The position numbers and the translations under genes were made by a program. A stretch of DNA of 19,612 bases, from NCBI GenBank assembly GCA_023391335.1, contig JAEWBG010000039.1, positions 1 through 19,612 on the forward strand, read 5' to 3'. This document shows, piece by piece, positions 13,650 to 19,588 of the stretch. Source of the DNA: Pseudomonadota bacterium (lineage in GTDB: Bacteria > Pseudomonadota > Gammaproteobacteria > Steroidobacterales > Steroidobacteraceae). The notes below the pieces were generated by a model. The model searched no databases. It was not told the DNA's origin and was given only the letters and a program-made list of their open reading frames with translations. The first letter of the stretch is position 1; each line of letters opens with the position of its first letter.

Positions 13650-14603
13650 ATGGATCGTTCTTCGATGGCGGTGTTCACGGGCAGCGCGAATCCGCAGCTC
13701 GCTCATGACATCGCGCGCCACTTGATGGTGCCACTCGGTCGCGCTTCCATCAGCACGTTCAGCGACGGTGAGACGACCGTCGAGTTGCTCGAGAACGTGC
13801 GCGGCAGAGATGTGTTCATCGTGCAGCCGACGTCTCCGCCGGCCAACGATCATCTGATCGAATTGCTGTTGATGGTGGATGCCTGCCGTCGCGCCTCGGC
13901 GGAAAGAATCACTGCGGTGATTCCGTACTTCGGCTACGCGCGACAGGATCGACGCCCTCGCGCGACGCGAGTACCGATCGCGGCGAAGTTGGTCGCGAAC
14001 ATGATCATGAGTGCCGGGGTGGATCGCGTGCTGACCATCGATCTGCATGCCGATCAGATCCAGGGATTCTTCGATATCCCGGTCGATAACGTTTATGCAT
14101 CGCCGGTGTTGCTGGGCGATGCGTGGAAGCAGCGACGCGAAGATTTGATGGTCGTATCTCCCGACGTCGGGGGTGTCGTTAGAGCGCGCGCTTTGGCGAA
14201 GCGCCTCGACGATGCGGATCTCGCGATCATTGATAAACGCCGTCCACGCGCGAACGAATCGGAAGTGATGAACATTATCGGTTCGGTGGCAGGCAAGACC
14301 TGCGTGCTGATCGATGACTTGGTCGATACCGCCGGCACGCTGTGCCATGCCGCGAAAGCGCTGAAAGAGGCGGGTGCGAAACGAGTGCTCGCGTACATCA
14401 CGCATGCGGTGCTTTCCGGGCCCGCAGTGGAACGCATCGCTAAGTCGGATTTAGATGAATTGGTCGTGACGGACACGATTCCGCTACGCGAAAGCGCGAA
14501 GAACTGCAGCAAGATCCGTCAGCTCTCCGTCGCCGGATTGCTCGCCGAAACGCTGCGACGTATCCGCGATGAGGAGAGCGTGAGTTCGTTGTACATAGAT
14601 TAG
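13650..14603 (+). CDS. prs: Ribose-phosphate pyrophosphokinase (PRPP synthetase)
   Basis: A 317-residue cytoplasmic enzyme that makes PRPP from ribose-5-phosphate and ATP, feeding purine, pyrimidine, NAD, His and Trp synthesis. Motifs: RFSDGE-like STFSDGET, the ATP/flexible loop YFGYARQDRRPRATRVPI, the PRPP signature DLHADQIQGFFDIPVDNV, KRRPRANESEV and the ribose-phosphate loop VLIDDLVDTAGT. The frame begins at 13599, but the first 17 residues (MLPPASSPQSPAPVRSF) come from repeat arm E. The start MDRSSMAVFTGSANPQ at 13650 has GGAG 4 bases upstream and matches family length; ATG at 13665 is also possible. It follows tRNA-Gln, as in Pseudomonas. Confidence 0.97.
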   Translation: MDRSSMAVFTGSANPQLAHDIARHLMVPLGRASISTFSDGETTVELLENVRGRDVFIVQPTSPPANDHLIELLLMVDACRRASAERITAVIPYFGYARQDRRPRATRVPIAAKLVANMIMSAGVDRVLTIDLHADQIQGFFDIPVDNVYASPVLLGDAWKQRREDLMVVSPDVGGVVRARALAKRLDDADLAIIDKRRPRANESEVMNIIGSVAGKTCVLIDDLVDTAGTLCHAAKALKEAGAKRVLAYITHAVLSGPAVERIAKSDLDELVVTDTIPLRESAKNCSKIRQLSVAGLLAETLRRIRDEESVSSLYID

Positions 14604-14816
14604 TGAGAGAGTGAGGGGGTGAGGAAGTGAGTTGCGTCGGTCGCAACACTTTCCGGTCTCAATCTCTCGTTGAATGATGGAGGTACCCGCAACGGTACTT
14701 CTCGTCGTGCGAGGGGATCGCGTCTGGTCGCGGAGCGGTCTACTCATTCGGAGTGAGCACATTGAGTTCGAGATGGCCTACGCCATCTCACTTCTCACGT
14801 CTCACTTCCTCATTTT
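14602..14816. repeat. Intergenic inverted-arm repeat F
   Basis: The left arm (about 14602-14633) has 8-base GTGAGGGG-like units starting in the prs stop codon; the right arm (about 14784-14812) has TCTCACT heptamers just before the rplY ribosome binding site. TGAGGAAGTGAG (14620-14631) has an exact reverse complement at 14801-14812. The spacer of about 150 bases has no open frame of note and probably contains the rplY promoter, which I cannot place. GTGAGGAAGTGAG (14619-14631) also occurs exactly in element H (17521-17533). Confidence 0.75.
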
Positions 14817-14831
14817 GCTTGGAGCCCATTC

Positions 14832-15554
14832 ATGAAAACTTCATTTGAACTAGTCGCCGACCCGCGTGACGGCGTGCAGGGGAAGGGTGCGAGCCGCCGC
14901 CTGCGTCGTACCGGGAAAGTGCCGGCGATTCTCTACGGCGGCAAAGACAAGCCCCGCCAGATCCTTCTCGATCACCAGAATCTGCTCACGCTGCTGGTGA
15001 ACGAGCGTTTCTACTCGACCATTCTGTCCCTGAAGATCAACGGCGAAACTCAGCCGGCGATTCTGAAGGACGTGCAGCGTCATCCCGCTAAGAACCAGAT
15101 CCTGCACATGGATCTGCAACGCGTGATGGAGAACGAGAAGGTTCGCATGACCATCCCGTTGCACTTCAAGGGCGCTGCGGTTGCTCCCGGCGTGAAGACC
15201 CAAGGCGGTGTCGTGTCGCACTTGTTGAACGACGTGCAGGTCAGCTGCTTGCCGAAGGACTTGCCGGAATTCTTGGAAGTCGACTTGTCCGAAATGTCGA
15301 TCAACGACATGAAGCGTCTGTCCGATATTCCGCTGCCTGCTGGGGTTGAGCTGGTTGATCTCACTCACGGTCGCGATGAGGCTGTGGTGTCGATCCACCA
15401 TCCGCGTGCGGAGGAGGCGGAAGCGCCTGTTGCCGCAGCTGCTGCCGCGGCTCCTGCTGCTGGTGCTGCTCCGGCTGCGGCCGCGGGTGGCGAAGCGAAG
15501 AAGGAAGATGCCAAGGCTGCTGCCGCACCGAAGAAGGACGCCGGCAAGAAGTAA
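14832..15554 (+). CDS. rplY: 50S ribosomal protein L25/CTC, long form with Ala-rich tail
   Basis: A 240-residue protein that binds 5S rRNA in the large subunit. The L25 domain (about 1-95, including ASRRLRRTGKVPAILYGG at 20-37) is followed by the TL5/CTC C-terminal domain (about 98-190: IPLHFKGAAVAPGVKTQGG, LEVDLSEMSINDMKRLSDI). The last 45 residues are an unusual low-complexity tail of Ala with Pro, Gly and then Lys (KKEDAKAAAAPKKDAGKK), probably disordered and basic at the end. The ATG has GGAG (14821-14824) 7 bases upstream. It is much longer than the 94-residue E. coli L25 and corresponds to the CTC form found in Pseudomonas. Position between prs and pth is the expected one. Confidence 0.96.
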   Translation: MKTSFELVADPRDGVQGKGASRRLRRTGKVPAILYGGKDKPRQILLDHQNLLTLLVNERFYSTILSLKINGETQPAILKDVQRHPAKNQILHMDLQRVMENEKVRMTIPLHFKGAAVAPGVKTQGGVVSHLLNDVQVSCLPKDLPEFLEVDLSEMSINDMKRLSDIPLPAGVELVDLTHGRDEAVVSIHHPRAEEAEAPVAAAAAAAPAAGAAPAAAAGGEAKKEDAKAAAAPKKDAGKK

Positions 15555-15562
15555 TGCGGGCT

Positions 15563-15585
15563 TGCGGCCGGCACGTCCGGCCGCA
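15563..15585 (+). other. Hairpin after rplY
   Basis: TGCGGCCGG (15563-15571) and CCGGCCGCA (15577-15585) form a perfect 9-bp stem with a 5-base loop, 8 bases after the rplY stop. There is no T-run, so it may act with the second hairpin at 15603 or protect the mRNA 3' end. Confidence 0.6.
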
Positions 15586-15602
15586 TTGCTCACGTGGTTG
15601 GC

Positions 15603-15636
15603 AAGGGGTCGGCATGTGCCGGCCCCTTAGCGTTTT
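15603..15636 (+). terminator. Rho-independent terminator after rplY
   Basis: AAGGGGTCGGC (15603-15613) pairs with GCCGGCCCCTT (15618-15628), one G-U pair, loop of 4, followed by AGCG and TTTT (15633-15636). It separates rplY from pth, so pth probably has its own start of transcription or is reached by read-through. Confidence 0.7.
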
Positions 15637-15674
15637 CTCGATGCCAACTCGGTTCGCATACTCGCTGATTCGCC

Positions 15675-16256
15675 ATGGCAGGAACTCCTCTCAAACTCAT
15701 CGTTGGCTTGGGCAATCCAGGGCCGGAGCATTTGCTCACGCGCCACAATGCGGGCTTCTGGTTCGTTGATGCATTGGCTAGCAAGTACGACGCGCGTTTT
15801 CGTAGTCATACGAAATTCCACGGCGATGTTTGCAAAATCCAGTGTGCTGGCGCTGAGTTGATGCTGCTCAAACCCATGACCTACATGAATCGCAGCGGTC
15901 TGGCGATTCGTGCAGTGACGGACTACTTGAAGGTCACCCCCGCCGAAACGCTCGTGGCGCACGATGAACTGGATCTCCCGGTCGGCGATGCACGCCTCAA
16001 GCTGGGCGGCGGCCATGGCGGACATAACGGACTGCGCGACACGATCACACACATTGGTCCCGATTTCTGGCGCCTGCGTTTGGGTATCGGTCATCCCGGC
16101 GATAAATCGCAAGTGATCGACTATGTCCTACAGCGCGCATCGAAGAGCGATGAGGAGAAGATCCTCACTGCGGTCGGCGAAGCATTGAACGCGCTGCCGA
16201 TTTTCCTCGAACATGGATCGGAACGGGCGATGAATGGATTGCACAGAAAGAAGTGA
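15675..16256 (+). CDS. pth: Peptidyl-tRNA hydrolase
   Basis: A 193-residue esterase that recycles peptidyl-tRNA dropped from ribosomes. All key residues are present with a constant offset of four from E. coli: Asn14 (GLGNPG), catalytic His24 (TRHNAGFW), Asn72 (MTYMNRSG), Asp97 (HDELDLP) and Asn118 (GGGHGGHNGL). The sequence ahead of the ATG has no Shine-Dalgarno, but MAGTPLKLIVGLGNPG is the normal start. Its stop TGA (16254-16256) is part of the first heptamer of repeat G. The order rplY-pth-ychF is the common gammaproteobacterial one. Confidence 0.97.
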   Translation: MAGTPLKLIVGLGNPGPEHLLTRHNAGFWFVDALASKYDARFRSHTKFHGDVCKIQCAGAELMLLKPMTYMNRSGLAIRAVTDYLKVTPAETLVAHDELDLPVGDARLKLGGGHGGHNGLRDTITHIGPDFWRLRLGIGHPGDKSQVIDYVLQRASKSDEEKILTAVGEALNALPIFLEHGSERAMNGLHRKK

Positions 16257-16404
16257 CTAGCGGATAGCGGATCGTGATTAGATCGGACCACAGAGACGCG
16301 GGCGCTCTATTCGCACGCCCTATTGGCGCATCTTCTTCTGAAGGCTCATTCGTAGTTATCGCGGCGTATGCCGCTCTATTCACTATCCGCTATCCTCTAT
16401 TTAA
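16253..16404. repeat. Intergenic inverted-arm repeat G
   Basis: The left arm (16253-16285) begins in the pth stop codon: GTGACTAGCGGAT, then AGCGGAT (16253-16272). The right arm (16372-16404) has CTATTCA/CTATCCG heptamers and ends 3 bases before the ychF ATG. This is the same unit family as element A, in the same orientation: 19 of 20 left-arm bases and 15 of 15 right-arm bases (CTATTCACTATCCGC) are identical. The spacers differ. Confidence 0.8.
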
Positions 16405-16407
16405 GCC

Positions 16408-17499
16408 ATGGGCATCAAATGCGGCATCGTTGGCTTGCCCAACGTCGGTAAATCCACGCTCTTCAATGCGCTGACGCGCGCGCAGATTGCGGCGGAAAAT
16501 TATCCGTTTTGTACGATCGATCCGAACGTCGGCGTGGTGCCCGTGCCGGATCCGCGACTCAACGCCTTGTCTGAGATCGTGAAGCCGCAGCGCATCCTGC
16601 CGGCGACGGTCGAATTCGTGGACATCGCAGGACTAGTTGCCGGTGCATCCAAAGGCGAAGGGCTCGGCAATCAATTCCTCTCGCATATCCGCGAAACGGA
16701 TGCGATCGCGCATGTGGTGCGTTGCTTCGAAGACGATGACATCGTGCACGTCGCAGGCCGCATCAAACCGCTCGATGACATTGCGGTGATCAACACCGAG
16801 CTTGCGCTGGCCGACCTCGATACTGTCGAACGCGGATTGCAGCGCGCGGAGAAGGCATCGAAAGCAGGCGACAAAGATGCAATTCGTTTGCGCGATCTTC
16901 TGAAGCACGTGCGTGAGCATCTCGATGCAGGTCAGCCGGCACGATCGGCCGTGAAGGATGCTGAAGAGAGCAAGCTGCTACACGAGTTTCATTTGATCAC
17001 GCTGAAGCCGCTCATGTACGTAGCCAACGTCGCTGAGAATGGGTTTACCAACAATCCTCACTTGGACGCGGTGCGCGAACTCGCGAGATCCGAGAATGCA
17101 GAAGTCGTTGCGGTGTGTGCAGCAATCGAAGCTGAAATCGCTCAGCTCGAGGAAGCCGATCGTGCGGACTTTCTCAACGAACTTGGACTTGATGAGCCGG
17201 GGTTGAATCGCGTGATTCGCGCCGGCTACAAGCTGCTCGGATTGCAGACGTATTTCACGGCGGGCGAGAAAGAAGTTCGTGCGTGGACCGTTCGTGTCGG
17301 CGCGACTGCTCCGCAAGCCGCGGGTGTCATTCACACGGATTTCGAGAAGGGGTTCATTCGCGCCGAAGTGATCGCGTATGACGACTACATCGCCTGCAAA
17401 GGCGAACAGCGCGCCAAGGAAGCCGGCAAGCTGCGACTGGAAGGCAAGGAGTACATCGTCCAGGAAGGCGATGTGATGCATTTTAGGTTTAATGTCTAA
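16408..17499 (+). CDS. ychF: Ribosome-binding ATPase YchF (Obg family)
   Basis: A 363-residue translation-factor-class P-loop protein that binds ribosomes and hydrolyses ATP, implicated in stress responses. G1 is GLPNVGKS (9-16), G3 is DIAGL (72-76), and the usual NKxD G4 is replaced by NVAE (NxxE), the change that gives YchF its ATP preference. A coiled-coil/helical insert (about 130-200) and a C-terminal TGS domain (from about 280: LQTYFTAGEKEVRAWTV to the end) complete the family layout. Nothing like a Shine-Dalgarno precedes the ATG; the bases before it are the CTATCC arm of repeat G, yet MGIKCGIVGLPNVGKS is the conserved N terminus. Confidence 0.97.
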   Translation: MGIKCGIVGLPNVGKSTLFNALTRAQIAAENYPFCTIDPNVGVVPVPDPRLNALSEIVKPQRILPATVEFVDIAGLVAGASKGEGLGNQFLSHIRETDAIAHVVRCFEDDDIVHVAGRIKPLDDIAVINTELALADLDTVERGLQRAEKASKAGDKDAIRLRDLLKHVREHLDAGQPARSAVKDAEESKLLHEFHLITLKPLMYVANVAENGFTNNPHLDAVRELARSENAEVVAVCAAIEAEIAQLEEADRADFLNELGLDEPGLNRVIRAGYKLLGLQTYFTAGEKEVRAWTVRVGATAPQAAGVIHTDFEKGFIRAEVIAYDDYIACKGEQRAKEAGKLRLEGKEYIVQEGDVMHFRFNV

Positions 17500-17504
17500 T
17501 TGTC

Positions 17505-17592
17505 GGTGAGAACGTGAGGCGTGAGGAAGTGAGGAGCGTAGCGCAGGCTGCTAGTTGCACGTCTCACATCTCACTTACTCACTCCCTCACCC
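17505..17592. repeat. Intergenic inverted-arm repeat H
   Basis: The left arm 17505-17537 has GTGAGGC/GTGAGGAA units and the right arm 17559-17592 has CTCACAT/CTCACTTA/CTCACTCC units. The arms are close (about 21-base spacer) and match over GTGAGNAAGTGAG, 12 of 13 bases. The left arm starts 6 bases after the ychF stop. The element ends just before the tRNA-Met promoter. It shares GTGAGGAAGTGAG with element F. Confidence 0.8.
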
Positions 17593-17608
17593 GTGCTTCG
17601 CGCGTTCC

Positions 17609-17637
17609 TTGACACCCACTGCCCCCATCCAGACAAT
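17609..17637 (+). promoter_or_regulatory. Sigma-70 promoter for tRNA-Met
   Basis: A consensus -35 TTGACA (17609-17614), a 17-base spacer and a -10 GACAAT (17632-17637). It is followed by a GC-rich stretch (GCACGCCCC), the discriminator type seen at stringently controlled stable-RNA promoters. The start would lie near 17644, about 50 bases before the tRNA. This is the best promoter match in the window. Confidence 0.7.
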
Positions 17638-17692
17638 GCACGCCCCTGACGCGGGGTAGGTAAGCGCGTCTTCCTACAAATTGAACGATTTC

Positions 17693-17769
17693 GGCTAGGT
17701 AGCTCAGCTGGTTAGAGCGCGGCACTCATAATGCTGAGGTCGAGGGTTCGAGTCCCTCCCTAGCCACCA
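17693..17769 (+). tRNA. tRNA-Met, elongator type (anticodon CAU)
   Basis: 77 nt with encoded CCA. Acceptor GGCTAGG pairs with CCTAGCC; the anticodon stem CGGCA/TGCTG encloses CTCATAA, anticodon CAT; the T-loop GGTTCGAGTCC is normal. It starts with a paired G1 and lacks the three G-C pairs of the initiator anticodon stem, and the D-arm TAGCTCAGCTGGTTAGAGC matches elongator tRNA-Met. A lysidine-modified tRNA-Ile(CAU) also has CAT, but the close likeness to elongator Met makes that less likely. An SDR gene begins 11 bases after the CCA. Confidence 0.93.
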
Positions 17770-17780
17770 TTCAACGGCGC

Positions 17781-18548
17781 ATGCATCCAACATTCGATTT
17801 GCACGGCAAAGTTGCCCTCGTCACCGGCGCGTCCGGCGGTTTGGGCAGACGCTTTGCGACAGTGCTTGCGCATGCTGGCGCTCGCGTCGGTCTTGCCGCG
17901 CGACGTGTTGCCGATCTTGAGGCGCTGGCTCAAGAGATTCGCTCTGCGGGCGGCACAGCAGCCGTTGCCAAGCTCGATGTGAGAGATCGAACTTCGGTCG
18001 AAAAGGCTGTGCGTTCGATCGAGGCCGACTTGGGTCCGATCTCGATTCTCGTCAACAACTCCGGCGTTTCGATCGGCCGTCCCGTGCTTGAACAGACCGA
18101 GCAAGATTGGGACGACGTGATCGATGTGAATCTCAAAGGTGCATTCCTGGTCGCCACTGAAGTTGCGCGACGCATGCGAGTGACGCAGACGCCAGGCAGC
18201 ATCATCAACATCGAATCGATCGTGAGCTTTCGCCAAGCCGGCCACATCGCGCCATACGCGATTTCGAAATCAGGCCTCACGCAACTCACGCGCACGATGG
18301 CGCTCGAGTTGGCGCGATACCAAATTCGCGTGAATGGAATTGCACCGGGCTACATCAGGACCGATATCAATCGCGAGTTCTTCGCGACCGAAGCGGGAGC
18401 TGCAATGATCAAACGGATTCCGCAGCGACGCCTCGGCAATCCTGAAGACCTCGATGGTCCTCTCTTGCTCCTTGCCTCCGATGCCTCTCGCTTCATGACC
18501 GGCTCGACGATCGTTGTCGATGGCGGTCATCTGTGCGGGAATCTATAA
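17781..18548 (+). CDS. Short-chain dehydrogenase/reductase (classical SDR)
   Basis: A 255-residue NAD(P)H-dependent oxidoreductase. The Rossmann motif is TGASGGLG (15-22), the strand motif NNSG (92-95, usually NNAG), and the catalytic tetrad Asn117, Ser146, Tyr159 and Lys163 (YAISK) is complete. APGYIRTD and a C-terminal TGSTIVVDGG close the fold. Arg41/Arg42 after the second strand suggest NADPH. The substrate cannot be told from sequence; 3-oxoacyl or sugar-acid dehydrogenase types are both plausible. The ATG lies only 11 bases after the tRNA-Met CCA, with no Shine-Dalgarno, so the gene is most simply transcribed from the tRNA promoter, its mRNA released by tRNA 3' processing. MHPTFDLHGKVALVTGASGG is the normal family start. 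Confidence 0.92.
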   Translation: MHPTFDLHGKVALVTGASGGLGRRFATVLAHAGARVGLAARRVADLEALAQEIRSAGGTAAVAKLDVRDRTSVEKAVRSIEADLGPISILVNNSGVSIGRPVLEQTEQDWDDVIDVNLKGAFLVATEVARRMRVTQTPGSIINIESIVSFRQAGHIAPYAISKSGLTQLTRTMALELARYQIRVNGIAPGYIRTDINREFFATEAGAAMIKRIPQRRLGNPEDLDGPLLLLASDASRFMTGSTIVVDGGHLCGNL

Positions 18549-18560
18549 ACCAAGATTATT

Positions 18561-18675
18561 TCCACGGAGACCACGGAGAGCACGGAGTCTAAGAGAAGAA
18601 TGAGACTCGCCGATCTCGTCCGTGCCTTTCGTCTTCCTTTTTCAACTCCGTGATCTCCGTGCCCTCGGTGGAGAC
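18561..18675. repeat. Intergenic inverted-arm repeat I
   Basis: The left arm 18561-18590 has 9-base CCACGGAGA units; the right arm 18643-18675 has 9-base CTCCGTGAT/CTCCGTGCC units. 18571-18588 and the reverse complement of 18645-18662 agree at 16 of 18 bases. The spacer is about 50 bases. It starts 12 bases after the SDR stop codon. Confidence 0.8.
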
Positions 18676-18691
18676 ATTCTTTTCGGATCTC

Positions 18692-18711
18692 CCGCCACAA
18701 TCCGCCACAAT
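18692..18711 (+). repeat. Tandem 10-base direct repeat upstream of the OmpA-domain gene
   Basis: CCGCCACAAT occurs twice back to back, one helical turn apart, about 120 bases before the start codon at 18833. The spacing suits binding of two regulator subunits on one face of the DNA, but no regulator is identified. Confidence 0.4.
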
Positions 18712-18776
18712 CTTTCTGCACCGCGCCATTCTGCGCGCGAGATCCGGTCCGCATTGCTCTTTGAAATAGGTCCCAA

Positions 18777-18794
18777 CGAGTGGTCAGCCACTCG
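18777..18794 (+). other. Stem-loop in the leader of the OmpA-domain gene
   Basis: CGAGTGG (18777-18783) and CCACTCG (18788-18794) form a perfect 7-bp stem with loop TCAG, 26 bases before the ribosome binding site. No T-run follows, so a role in mRNA stability or as an operator is more likely than termination. Confidence 0.45.
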
Positions 18795-18832
18795 CATCAG
18801 CGACACCAGGGCCAACTTCGAGGAGCACGACC

Positions 18833-19555
18833 ATGATCAACAAAACACTAGTTGCAGCGATCGCCATTGCCATGAGCTGCGGCGCGGCACACGCAGGAAC
18901 CACTTCAACAACCAAAGCTCATGGCGAATTCACGAAGGAAGCCGGTAAAGGAATGCTCGCCGGAGCCGCAGCAGGGGCCGCGGTCGGTGGCCCGGTCGGA
19001 GCTGCCGTTGGATTCATGATCGGTGCAGTGATGGGGGACAGCATGGGGACCGCCAAACATGCTGAGGCTCGCGCGCAGCTCGCAGAATTGCGCGCACAAA
19101 ATCTCGAGAAGGATTTGCTCGACACGCGTCTTGCTCTTGCCAAGGCCAGCGAGCGCACGGGCGGCGACGAAATGCTCGATGCACTCGCGGAGCGGCTGCA
19201 TGCAGACGTGTTGTTCCGCACTGCGGCAGCCGACCTCGATACGCCGGTCGCGACGCAGTTGCAGGAACTCGGGAAGCTGTTGGCCGCGCACTCGCAGCTC
19301 GAAATCGAACTGCACGGATTTGCAGACCCGCGAGGCAACCCGGAAAAAAACATCGAGCTTTCTTTGATGCGTGCGAACGCAGTTCGCGAGGCTTTGATTC
19401 AGGGCGGTGCGGCACCCGAGCAGATCCAAATCAAAGCGTATGGCGAAGATATGAGCACGGCGCCAAAGGGTGATCTGGAGGCCTACGCGTGGGAACGACG
19501 CGTCAGCGTGGCCATTCGACCAACCGGCCAAGTGTCGGTTGCGCAAGCACGCTGA
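18833..19555 (+). CDS. OmpA-domain envelope protein with glycine zipper, PdsO-like
   Basis: A 240-residue exported protein. A signal peptide (about 1-21, MSCGAAHA) is followed by a glycine-zipper hydrophobic segment (about 39-72: AGAAAGAAVGGPVGAAVGFM and GAVMGDSMG), a helical, probably coiled-coil stretch (75-110), and an OmpA-like C-terminal domain (about 120-230). The peptidoglycan-binding pattern GFADPRG....N..LS..RA.AV keeps the Asp and Arg that contact diaminopimelate. The ATG has GAGGAG (18820-18825) 7 bases upstream. The order signal peptide - glycine zipper - OmpA domain, and the length near 240, resemble PdsO, the OmpA-family partner of proteobacterial sortase systems. No sortase is visible, as the window ends 57 bases later. 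A plain glycine-zipper OmpA lipoprotein relative is the alternative. Confidence 0.8.
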   Translation: MINKTLVAAIAIAMSCGAAHAGTTSTTKAHGEFTKEAGKGMLAGAAAGAAVGGPVGAAVGFMIGAVMGDSMGTAKHAEARAQLAELRAQNLEKDLLDTRLALAKASERTGGDEMLDALAERLHADVLFRTAAADLDTPVATQLQELGKLLAAHSQLEIELHGFADPRGNPEKNIELSLMRANAVREALIQGGAAPEQIQIKAYGEDMSTAPKGDLEAYAWERRVSVAIRPTGQVSVAQAR

Positions 19556-19562
19556 TCTCGCA

Positions 19563-19588
19563 GCGCCGCCCGGAATAACCGGCAGCGC
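19563..19588 (+). terminator. Imperfect hairpin after the OmpA-domain gene
   Basis: GCGCCGCCCGG (19563-19573) faces CCGGCAGCGC (19579-19588) around AATAA, with one bulge and one mismatch, 8 bases after the stop codon. Only TTT follows a few bases later, so it is a weak terminator candidate and may let transcription continue downstream. Confidence 0.4.

Noticed and set aside
13545..14405. 286-codon open frame on the minus strand opposite prs
   Set aside because: It is a shadow of prs codon bias, rich in Arg and His, with no motif and no ribosome binding site.
17693..17769. Initiator tRNA-Met or lysidine tRNA-Ile2
   Set aside because: No run of three G-C pairs in the anticodon stem and a paired position 1-72 argue against the initiator; the D-arm and anticodon loop match elongator Met better than Ile2.
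2222..18675. Elements A-I as ordinary rho-independent terminators
   Set aside because: They mostly lack a T-run, several have spacers over 70 bases, and B, F and G lie between genes usually transcribed together. Termination by other means is not excluded.
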